Source: Proteiniphilum sp. UBA5283 (GTDB lineage: Bacteria; Bacteroidota; Bacteroidia; Bacteroidales; Dysgonomonadaceae). From it: a stretch of 5,360 nucleotides of DNA. Position 1 is the first letter of the stretch. Every line of letters begins with the position of its first letter. The notes under the pieces are model-generated. The model did no database searches. It had not been told where the DNA came from and worked only from the letters and a program-made list of their open reading frames with translations. Where the stretch lies: positions 48,665 to 54,024 of the forward strand of contig DHSP01000079.1 in assembly GCA_002408485.1 (NCBI GenBank), given 5' to 3'. The translations under genes were made by a program, and so were the position numbers. Positions 1 through 5,360 of the stretch are shown here, piece after piece.

Positions 1-1544
1 CTGCTGAAGGTGAGGTTGAAGTCCCGGTTGGAAAGAAAGAAAAGATACTTGCCGTCGCGACTGAACACCGGGTTGTCGTCGGAAAAAGAGGCATCGGTGA
101 CCTGTTTCCTTTCGGCTGTCGATAACCTGTAGAGCCAGAGAGCCGACTGGTAGTTGGGTGATGTTTTGCTGTAGGCAACCCAATCGCCGTCGGGTGAGAA
201 GGCATAGTCCCTGATCTCATCGCCGGAAGCTTCGTCGATGACGGTCTGTCTGCCCGTGGAAACATTCACCAGCCAGAGCTTCATGGTGCGGTCGCTGTAG
301 ACCAGATGGGTATTGCGGGGAGACCACTCGGGAGCGTACTTCCAGGCTGAGGAGCCGCTGGTGACCTGTCGCGGCTGGGCGCCTTCCTTGTTTTCGAGCA
401 GGTAAAGCTCGTACTCGCCCGTGACGTCGGAGTAGAAAGCAATCTGCTTGCCGTCGGGAGACCATGCGGGAGAGAGTTCCCGCACTCCCTGGGTGTTGGT
501 CAGGTTTCTGATTTCGCCTTTTTCTGCAGGAACAGAAAAGATGTCACCACGGGCTTCAAACAGAACCCTTTTCCCGCTTGGGGAGAGAGCATAACTGCCA
601 ATAAAATCCGTCACATTTTTGAAATAGGGATGGAGGTTGGGATTATCGTAATGGATTGAGACGGCTACTCTTTCGGATTTTCCGGAAGTGAGGTCCAACA
701 CATAGAGATAACCGCCATTTTCGTATACCAGCCTGCCGTTATCACCGGAGGGCCACATCACGTCGAAGGCTGTGTGATGCGTTACCTGCACATTTTCGCC
801 CGTTGTGGTGTTGTAGCGCCAGATGTTGAGGCGTGTATCGCGGTCGGAAGCATAGAAAATTTGGTCGCCATACCATACCGGCCATTGATCGGATCCTGTC
901 CATTGGGTGATTTGCCGGGAGCTGTTGTTACGCAGATCGTAGCTCCACAGCTCGGTGGCGCGGCCTCCTTTATATCTTTTCCAGGTACGGAACTCGCGAT
1001 CCACGGGCGTGAAGCAGAGCTGTGACCCGTCGGGAGAGTAGGTGGCGAAACCGCCGTTGACAATAGGCAGTGGTTCCTCAAAACCGCCTTCGATGCTTAC
1101 GGTGAAATAACGTCCGTTGCGATCGCCAAAAGCGGTGCGGTTGCTACGGAAGAGAATGCGGCGGCTGTCGGGCGTCCAGTCGAGAACCACGTTGTCAAAT
1201 CCGCCACGGGGTGGCATTTCGCCGACAGAGTTATAGAAAGTGAGTTGTCGAGCGGTACCTCCTTCGGAAGGCATTACCCATATCTGCCGGCTTCCGGAGT
1301 ATTCGGCAGAGAAGGCAATCCATTTGCCGTCGGGTGATATTTTAGGAAACAGTTCAATGCCGGGGTGGGAGGTGACTCTTTTGGCGCTGCCACCACCGGC
1401 ATCTACCGTCCATATGTCGCCTGCATAGACAAACGCGATGAGGTTTCCGTTAATGTCGGGATAACGCAGCATGCGGGCGTCGTCCAGAGCCGAAGCCTGC
1501 ATCACGAAAAGGCTTGCCAGGATTAGTGTGGTTGTTTTTCGCAT
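1..1544 (-). CDS. Tricorn-like S41 family peptidase, N-terminal propeller part (runs off left edge)
   Basis: The frame is open for 514 codons from the ATG at 1544-1542 to the left edge without a stop, so the gene is partial at its 3' end. Residues 1-19 form a signal peptide: Arg/Lys start, hydrophobic core TLILASLFVM, likely cleavage after QASA. This places the protein in the periplasm or at the cell surface. Residues about 22-300 contain propeller repeats with WD40/TolB-like SPDG turns (about 70, 125, 170), each followed by a strand such as WIAFSA. The stretch REFRTWKRYKGG (183-194) is typical of tricorn-type proteins. A second propeller begins near 315, with turns at about 321, 362, 408, 450 and 495. 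Known tricorn proteins are about 1,050-1,100 residues, with PDZ and S41 serine-protease domains after the propellers, so the catalytic half should lie outside the window. By family, they degrade oligopeptides. An S9 peptidase or TolB-like protein is less likely because of the REFRTWKRYKGG segment and overall order of repeats. Confidence 0.9.
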   Translation of the reverse strand, partial: MRKTTTLILASLFVMQASALDDARMLRYPDINGNLIAFVYAGDIWTVDAGGGSAKRVTSHPGIELFPKISPDGKWIAFSAEYSGSRQIWVMPSEGGTARQLTFYNSVGEMPPRGGFDNVVLDWTPDSRRILFRSNRTAFGDRNGRYFTVSIEGGFEEPLPIVNGGFATYSPDGSQLCFTPVDREFRTWKRYKGGRATELWSYDLRNNSSRQITQWTGSDQWPVWYGDQIFYASDRDTRLNIWRYNTTTGENVQVTHHTAFDVMWPSGDNGRLVYENGGYLYVLDLTSGKSERVAVSIHYDNPNLHPYFKNVTDFIGSYALSPSGKRVLFEARGDIFSVPAEKGEIRNLTNTQGVRELSPAWSPDGKQIAFYSDVTGEYELYLLENKEGAQPRQVTSGSSAWKYAPEWSPRNTHLVYSDRTMKLWLVNVSTGRQTVIDEASGDEIRDYAFSPDGDWVAYSKTSPNYQSALWLYRLSTAERKQVTDASFSDDNPVFSRDGKYLFFLSNRDFNLTFS

Positions 1545-1567
1545 TTTTTGGTTTTTTGTTATCTGGC

Positions 1568-1575
1568 CAAATGTA
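1568..1575 (-). promoter_or_regulatory. Candidate Bacteroidota -7 promoter box and A-rich leader of the tricorn-like gene
   Basis: Read on the minus strand, this site is TACATTTG, a full match to the Bacteroidota -7 consensus TAnnTTTG. It lies 23 bases before the start codon, which would put transcription start near 1560 and leave a leader of roughly 16 bases. That leader is almost purely A and C (AACAAAAAACCAAAA) and has no Shine-Dalgarno sequence, as expected when Bacteroidota ribosomes rely on A-rich leaders. I see no convincing -33 TTTG box at the usual distance, so the call rests on the -7 element and its position. Confidence 0.42.
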
Positions 1576-1620
1576 CAAATTTTTTCCATGGCTTCGTATT
1601 ATCATCATGACTGAATAACA

Positions 1621-1652
1621 ATTGAAAAGCTGTTCAGGAACAGCTTTTCAAT
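1621..1652 (-). terminator. Hairpin terminator overlapping the stop codon of the yqhD-type gene
   Basis: This is a perfect inverted repeat: ATTGAAAAGCTGTTC, a 2-base spacer, then GAACAGCTTTTCAAT. In RNA the innermost C-G pair would probably open, giving a 14-bp stem with a 4-base loop. On the minus strand the TGA stop (1636-1634) sits at the apex and the last five sense codons lie in the ascending arm. The descending arm and following bases (TTTTCAATTGTTATT) are U-rich, but there is no unbroken U-tract. It is best read as an intrinsic terminator or a transcript-stabilising 3' stem for the dehydrogenase. The stem is AT-rich, so termination may be partial. Confidence 0.6.
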
Positions 1653-2776
1653 ATCTCTCTTGTCACATCTCCGGTCACATTCCGATTCTCACCATAGGCC
1701 ACATTCCGTTCATTAAAGCGTCGGGCGATGGTTTCGATGGTTTTGTTTCCGATACCTTCTTCCGACAGGCGGGTAGTTAGTCCGAGTGAACGATAAAATT
1801 CTTCCGTCATTGCGATGGCTTTATCTACTCTTTCCTCTTCGGACCCATCCATAATGCCGAATACCCGTTCGCCGTACTGCAACAATTTTGCATGTTTCTG
1901 TTTTTTTAATACACGAAGCAGGCCTGGCATGACAATGGCCAGCGAGTGCCCGTGTGTGATGCCGTGCAGTGCCGTCAGTTCGTGTCCGATCTGATGGGTA
2001 GCCCAGTCCTGGGTAATTCCCATGCGGATGAAGTCGTTCAGGGCCAGTGTGGCGGCCAGCATGTAGTCGGCCATCAGGTCGTAGTCTCTGGAGTTCGTTT
2101 TGATCTTTGGTGCGATCTCCATGACAGACAACAGGACACCTTCAGCCCAGCGGTCCATGATGCGCGATTGTCCTGGTGTGGTAAGGTACTGTTCCAGCAC
2201 ATGCGTATATGCATCGGCCAATCCGCAGGCAATCTGATGGTCTGATAGGGAGTAGGTTACTTCCGGGTCGAGAATGGAGAATTGAGGATAATCACCACCG
2301 AAGCCGTATTTTTCCTGTGTTTCCGCTTTTGTAATGACCGCAGCACCGTTCATCTCCGATCCGGTAGCAGGGACGGTCATCACCGATGCAAAGGGGATTT
2401 GTTCTTCCGCAGCGCCACTCAATACAATATCCCATGCATCTTCATCAGCGACAATACCTGCCGCGATAAGCTTGGTGCCGTCGAGTACCGAGCCGCCGCC
2501 CACCGCCAACAGGTAGTTTATGTGATGCTCCTTTCCTCTTTGAATGGCTTTGCGAAGAGTCTCTACGTGCGGGTTGGGCTCAATGCCCCAGAATTCGATG
2601 TAGTTGCGTCCCTTGAGGGCCGATTTTACCTGATCGTAGACGCCATTTTTGGTGACACTTCCTCCTCCGTAGGTGATCATCAGGTTCACGTTGTCGGGTA
2701 ACAATTCCGATAGCCTTGCTATCTCTCCTTTTCCGAATACCAGTTTGGTCGGATTTTGAAAAATAAAATTCTTCAT
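1634..2776 (-). CDS. yqhD: YqhD-type metal-dependent alcohol/aldehyde dehydrogenase
   Basis: Complete 380-residue protein of the iron-containing (type III) alcohol dehydrogenase family. It looks closest to E. coli YqhD (387 residues) and the butanol dehydrogenases. The N-terminal nucleotide-binding half carries TYGGGSV (35-41), which in YqhD contacts NADPH, followed by GIEPNP (64-69), GGGSVLDGTK (93-102) and PATGSE (136-141). The C-terminal helical half carries the metal ligands D188 (GLADAY), H192, H261 (QDWATH) and H275 (GITHGH). These have the same spacing as D194, H198, H267 and H281 of YqhD. The family reduces aldehydes to alcohols with NAD(P)H in the cytoplasm; YqhD handles butanal, glyoxal-type and lipid-peroxidation aldehydes. 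The metal here (Zn or Fe) and the substrate cannot be told from sequence. The ATG at 2776-2774 has an A/T-rich leader and no Shine-Dalgarno sequence. An 89-bp gap and a hairpin separate it from the downstream tricorn-like gene, so the two are probably separately transcribed. Confidence 0.93.
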   Translation of the reverse strand: MKNFIFQNPTKLVFGKGEIARLSELLPDNVNLMITYGGGSVTKNGVYDQVKSALKGRNYIEFWGIEPNPHVETLRKAIQRGKEHHINYLLAVGGGSVLDGTKLIAAGIVADEDAWDIVLSGAAEEQIPFASVMTVPATGSEMNGAAVITKAETQEKYGFGGDYPQFSILDPEVTYSLSDHQIACGLADAYTHVLEQYLTTPGQSRIMDRWAEGVLLSVMEIAPKIKTNSRDYDLMADYMLAATLALNDFIRMGITQDWATHQIGHELTALHGITHGHSLAIVMPGLLRVLKKQKHAKLLQYGERVFGIMDGSEEERVDKAIAMTEEFYRSLGLTTRLSEEGIGNKTIETIARRFNERNVAYGENRNVTGDVTREILKSCS

Positions 2777-2901
2777 GACTATATATTTTTTTTACAAGTT
2801 AGTTTAATTTCGGATAAATGAAGCATAATCGGGTTGAATCATTCTGTTAAAACGATTTTCATGGCTGGGTTGTTCAATTAAAAATAGGAAAAACCAGCTT
2901 T

Positions 2902-3111
2902 TTGGGGGACACTCGCTTAACAGTACGTGTTAAAATAGAGTTAGTGACACTGCCTCTACCACGTAATACTCATCGGGAAGAGACGACCCGAAGAGAGGCA
3001 TTCTTGCTGAAGGCTTCCCGGAAACAGGTGAAGAGAGATGAGCATGGAAGTGTGAGAGTGGGCGTGAACATACATCTCTTTTATTTGTTCAACAAAGAAA
3101 TTAAGGTGTAA
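2902..3111 (+). CDS. Doubtful small hypothetical ORF, basic, no ATG start
   Basis: The frame is open from 2851 (after a TAA at 2848-2850) to the TAA at 3109-3111, but contains no ATG. The earliest plausible start is the TTG at 2902, giving 69 residues. No Shine-Dalgarno sequence is present, although in this organism that says little. The predicted product is strongly charged, rich in Arg, Lys and Glu (for example TRREAFLLKASRKQVKRDEH), with a hydrophobic IHLFYLF segment near the C-terminus. It has no domain I recognise. Against a real gene: the non-ATG start and the location in a divergent promoter region. For it: the frame stays open through a stretch whose composition differs from its A/T-rich flanks. 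It could equally be a remnant or a repeated non-coding element. Confidence 0.22.
   Translation: MGDTRLTVRVKIELVTLPLPRNTHREETTRREAFLLKASRKQVKRDEHGSVRVGVNIHLFYLFNKEIKV
2917..2933. repeat. Short palindrome, possible operator
   Basis: TTAACA and TGTTAA form a perfect 6-bp inverted repeat around the 5-base spacer GTACG. The size and symmetry suit a dimeric regulator binding in the divergent region, and related TGTTAAAA sequences occur at 2928-2935 and at 2845-2852. No regulator gene is in the window, and a repeat of this length can arise by chance. Confidence 0.25.
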
Positions 3112-3185
3112 CGCTGGTACAGGAATGACTTGTCTCCGTGAATCAGGATATTACATCGGATGACATAACAACTTAGTCATAAACA

Positions 3186-3740
3186 ATGGAAGCTCCCACG
3201 CGGAAAATCCGGGTTTTCAAACTGGATGAATTCAACTATCCGAAATTTCGTTCCAAAATCCTGGAACTTTACCTGCATGCTTTTACCACGGGCGAGTATG
3301 CGCAGTTTATTGATCCGCAAAAAGCGGAGGGTATGCTGGATGAGATGGCTCGAAAAGGCACGGGTGTCATGGCGTTCATCAACGGCAGTCTCTCAGGAGT
3401 GGCGCTGGCTTTTTCCTTGCGACATGACCAAGAGTTTCCTTCTGTTAAGGTACCTGAGGTCTCATTGGATAAAACCCTTTATATTGCCGAAGTGATAGTG
3501 CATGCTGACCATCGTGGCAGGGGAGTTGCCACTACGATGATCAGCGAGCTGCTCAGTCAGGCTGCGAAAAGTTATACCGACACAGTGATTCGCGTATGGG
3601 AAATGAACGTGCCTGCTCTGTCCCTCTACAAAAAAATGGGTTTTCGTCCCGTTGCCAGCATCCTGCAAACAAAACTGAATGCTCGCGGCGAAGTATTTGA
3701 AATGAGAAAAATCTATTTACACAAACCTTTAGTGATCTAG
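3186..3740 (+). CDS. GNAT family N-acetyltransferase
   Basis: Complete 184-residue protein of the GCN5-related N-acetyltransferase fold, which transfers an acetyl group from acetyl-CoA to an amine and is usually cytoplasmic. Motif A is clear: strand LYIAEVIVHAD (98-108), then HRGRGVAT (109-116), which carries the R-x-x-G-x-G/A pyrophosphate loop of acetyl-CoA as R110-G113-A115, then helix MISELLSQAA. Motif B follows as VIRVWEMNVPALSLYKKMGFRPV (roughly 134-156), with the usual Asn and the YKKMGF ending. The N-terminal 90 residues, which form the acceptor side, match nothing I can name, so the substrate is unknown. The ATG at 3186 is fixed by an in-frame TAA only 6 bases before it; the leader is A-rich without a Shine-Dalgarno sequence. 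It lies 97 bp upstream of ovoA on the same strand, with no strong terminator or promoter between, so co-transcription is likely but unproven. Confidence 0.88.
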   Translation: MEAPTRKIRVFKLDEFNYPKFRSKILELYLHAFTTGEYAQFIDPQKAEGMLDEMARKGTGVMAFINGSLSGVALAFSLRHDQEFPSVKVPEVSLDKTLYIAEVIVHADHRGRGVATTMISELLSQAAKSYTDTVIRVWEMNVPALSLYKKMGFRPVASILQTKLNARGEVFEMRKIYLHKPLVI

Positions 3741-3837
3741 CCAGGTCATCGCTGAATTTTACGAAATCTATTTTATTCCATAATTGGATTCAAAGATGAA
3801 TCATTAATTTATTTTTTATCACATAAGATATCACAAC
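3741..3837. other. Short A/T-rich spacer between the acetyltransferase gene and ovoA
   Basis: This 97-bp spacer holds no TAnnTTTG box. A small 5-bp inverted repeat (GATTC at 3787-3791, GAATC at 3798-3802) is followed by a T-rich run (3804-3817). It is a poor intrinsic terminator at best, because the stem is short and A/T-rich. The absence of a clear promoter favours read-through transcription into ovoA. The ovoA start is preceded by ATATCACAAC, with no Shine-Dalgarno sequence. Confidence 0.4.
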
Positions 3838-5360
3838 ATGAATAATTTAATTGCAAAAACTATAGACTTGCGTTTGGGCAACCCAAGCGAAAAAAGGCAG
3901 GAAATACGTAATTATTTCCTGAAAACCTGGGCGATTGATGAATTGCTCTATACTCAGCTGAAATCGGATGAGGTATTTTATCGTAGGGGTGATCCATTGC
4001 GGCACATCATTCTTTTTTACCTGGGGCATACCGCTGTTTTTTTTATCAATAAGCTTTATCTGGCAAAAATTATCGATCGGAGGATCAATCCGAAATTTGA
4101 GTCAACTTTTGCTATTGGCGTGGATGAGATGAGCTGGGACGATCTGGACAATAATCACTACGACTGGCCATCAGTAGCGGAGGTGCGTGCCTATCGTGAT
4201 GAAGCAAAGAAGGCCATTCTCGACGTCATTGACCAAACTACGCTGGAATTGCCCATTGGCTGGGATAACCCTTTCTGGATAATCATGATGGGGATTGAAC
4301 ACGAACGGATTCACCTGGAGACTTCCTCGGTGCTGATCCGTCAGTTGCCGCTTGAGCTTCTGACGCCGGGATTGTTCGGCATACGCTGTCCCGAAACCGG
4401 AGATGCACCCGAAAATGAGCTTATCCCGGTCGAGGGAGGCATCGTGAAGCTGGGCAAGCCCTCCGACCATCCGCTTTATGGTTGGGATAATGAATATGGC
4501 AATTACGAAGAGGAGGTCGCCAACTTTGCTGCGGCCAAATTTCTTACCTCCAACGCGGAATATCTTGTTTTTGTGGAAGATAATGGTTACGAGACACAGC
4601 AATACTGGACGGAAGAGGGATGGAACTGGCGGAATTTTAAACAGGCAACCATGCCGCTCTTCTGGCGAAAGGATGAGAGAGGGTATCGTCTGCGGCTGGT
4701 AGCTGAAGAGATTGAGATGCCATGGAACTGGCCGGTGGAGGTAAATTACCTGGAGGCAAAGGCGTTCTGTAACTGGAAAACCGCACGGACCGGCATTAGC
4801 TTCCGGTTACCCACCGAGGCGGAATGGTACCAGATGCACCGGGTGGCTTGTCTGACGGATGTGACCGAATGGAAGCAAGCGCCTGGTAACATCAACCTGG
4901 AGCATTTTGCTTCGCCCTGCCCGGTCGACAGGTTCGCTCAGGGGCCCTTCTTCGATGTGATCGGCAACGTGTGGCAATGGACCGAAACGCCCATCACCGG
5001 CTTTCCCGGCTTTAAGGTGCACCCGATGTACGACGACTTCTCCACGCCCACTTTCGACGGGAAACACAATCTGATAAAGGGCGGCTCCTGGATCTCTACG
5101 GGTAACGAGGCCACCATTCATTCCAGATATGCTTTTCGCAGACACTTTTATCAACATGCCGGGTTCCGCTATATTCAATCCGATGAATCCCCAAAGATAC
5201 AATATGCCGAATACGAGACGGACGAAGAGGTGACCCGCTCCTGCGAAGAGAACTGGGGCGATTCCTTTGCGCCTGAACGAAGCCTGCCGCTGCAACTGGC
5301 CGACATGGCCCGAGATCTGCTGGTGGGGGAGGGCCATAAGCGGATATTGGACCTGAATGC
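3838..5360 (+). CDS. ovoA: OvoA, 5-histidylcysteine sulfoxide synthase with start of fused methyltransferase (runs off right edge)
   Basis: The frame is open from the ATG at 3838 for 507 codons to the right edge without a stop. Residues about 15-175 form the DinB-like domain. H64 (FYLGHTAVFF) and the HxxxHxE motif H155/H159/E161 (EHERIHLE) supply the three-histidine non-haem iron site of EgtB/OvoA enzymes. Residues about 195-447 form the FGE-sulfatase-like domain, with hallmark segments RLPTEAEW (323-330), GNVWQWTE (376-383), GGSWIS (415-420) and SRYAFRRHFYQHAGFRY (429-445). OvoA uses O2 to join cysteine to C5 of histidine as a sulfoxide, the first step to ovothiol. Full-length OvoA is about 700 residues, with a C-terminal SAM-dependent domain that N-methylates the 4-mercaptohistidine product. 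Here it begins near 470, and motif I starts as RILDLN at the edge. EgtB is less likely: the extension past the FGE-like domain and the YLGHTAVFFINKL segment fit OvoA. No in-frame ATG exists upstream back to the TAA at 3805-3807. Confidence 0.93.
   Translation, partial: MNNLIAKTIDLRLGNPSEKRQEIRNYFLKTWAIDELLYTQLKSDEVFYRRGDPLRHIILFYLGHTAVFFINKLYLAKIIDRRINPKFESTFAIGVDEMSWDDLDNNHYDWPSVAEVRAYRDEAKKAILDVIDQTTLELPIGWDNPFWIIMMGIEHERIHLETSSVLIRQLPLELLTPGLFGIRCPETGDAPENELIPVEGGIVKLGKPSDHPLYGWDNEYGNYEEEVANFAAAKFLTSNAEYLVFVEDNGYETQQYWTEEGWNWRNFKQATMPLFWRKDERGYRLRLVAEEIEMPWNWPVEVNYLEAKAFCNWKTARTGISFRLPTEAEWYQMHRVACLTDVTEWKQAPGNINLEHFASPCPVDRFAQGPFFDVIGNVWQWTETPITGFPGFKVHPMYDDFSTPTFDGKHNLIKGGSWISTGNEATIHSRYAFRRHFYQHAGFRYIQSDESPKIQYAEYETDEEVTRSCEENWGDSFAPERSLPLQLADMARDLLVGEGHKRILDLN

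Larger units (their letters stand above)
2777..3185. other. Divergent intergenic region, 409 bp, no confidently assigned gene
   Basis: This region separates the minus-strand dehydrogenase from the plus-strand acetyltransferase and must hold the promoters of both. The part next to the dehydrogenase (2777-2900) is A/T-rich, as is usual for intergenic DNA here. From about 2901 to 3075 the composition changes: it becomes richer in G+C and, on the plus strand, in purines, with three copies of GAAGAGA (2977, 2990, 3030). This part contains a doubtful small ORF and a short palindrome, listed separately. I found no full TAnnTTTG box facing either gene. A weak pair for the right-hand gene is TTTG (3084-3087) with TAACGCTG (3109-3116). 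No tRNA or known riboswitch fold is recognised. Confidence 0.5.

Noticed and set aside
782..1081. Open frames on both strands within 774-1081
   Set aside because: Both overlap the tricorn-like reading frame, which is continuous with a signal peptide and regular propeller repeats. These are out-of-frame shadows.
2282..2701. Plus-strand open frame of 139 codons
   Set aside because: It is antisense to the nucleotide-binding half of the dehydrogenase, which is well conserved on the minus strand. No domain is visible.
2777..2860. Promoter for the dehydrogenase on the minus strand
   Set aside because: The nearest -7 candidate reads TAACTTGT, not TAnnTTTG, and no -33 TTTG lies at a suitable distance. 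No call was made.
3084..3116. TTTG and TAACGCTG as a -33/-7 promoter for the acetyltransferase gene
   Set aside because: The spacing is plausible but the -7 box matches only four of six consensus positions, and it overlaps the end of the doubtful small ORF.
3787..3817. Possible intrinsic terminator between the acetyltransferase gene and ovoA
   Set aside because: The stem is only 5 bp and A/T-rich. The T-run alone is common in A/T-rich spacers, so I did not call a terminator.
4171..4602. Minus-strand open frame of 143 codons
   Set aside because: It is antisense to the ovoA segment that includes the iron-binding motif and shows no recognisable domain.
4807..5337. Minus-strand open frame of 176 codons
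   Set aside because: It lies wholly antisense to the FGE-like and linker part of ovoA, whose plus-strand reading is unambiguous. Its product is low-complexity and shows no domain.

Overview
The window reads as chromosomal DNA from a member of the Bacteroidota, probably an order Bacteroidales-like organism. This is inferred from three things: the kinds of protein present; the absence of Shine-Dalgarno sequences before all four clear genes, which instead have A-rich leaders; and one good match to the Bacteroidota -7 promoter box (TAnnTTTG) just upstream of a start codon. No rRNA, tRNA, CRISPR array or recognisable insertion sequence is visible.

Layout. The left half is on the minus strand. A large gene runs off the left edge (1-1544) and encodes the N-terminal 514 residues of an exported tricorn-like S41 peptidase: a signal peptide followed by two stretches of beta-propeller repeats. 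Upstream of it on the same strand lies a complete YqhD-type metal-dependent alcohol/aldehyde dehydrogenase (1634-2776). A perfect 15-bp-stem hairpin overlaps its stop codon and separates the two transcription units. A 409-bp divergent intergenic region (2777-3185) follows. It holds a purine-rich stretch with a doubtful small ORF and a short palindrome. The right half is on the plus strand: a complete GNAT acetyltransferase (3186-3740), then ovoA (3838 to the right edge). The ovoA product is the ovothiol-biosynthetic 5-histidylcysteine sulfoxide synthase, with its iron-binding DinB-like domain and FGE-sulfatase-like domain complete and the fused C-terminal methyltransferase domain just beginning at the edge.

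How the genes may work together. OvoA makes the thiol-histidine precursor of ovothiol, a peroxide-scavenging low-molecular-weight thiol. YqhD-type enzymes reduce toxic aldehydes, including those from lipid peroxidation. Their divergent arrangement is compatible with a shared redox or electrophile-stress theme, but no shared regulator or clear shared operator is visible, so this is only inference. The tricorn-like peptidase probably serves periplasmic peptide turnover and need not be connected. The most noteworthy biology is an oxygen-dependent ovothiol pathway in what looks like a Bacteroidales-type genome, with an unassigned acetyltransferase directly upstream of ovoA.
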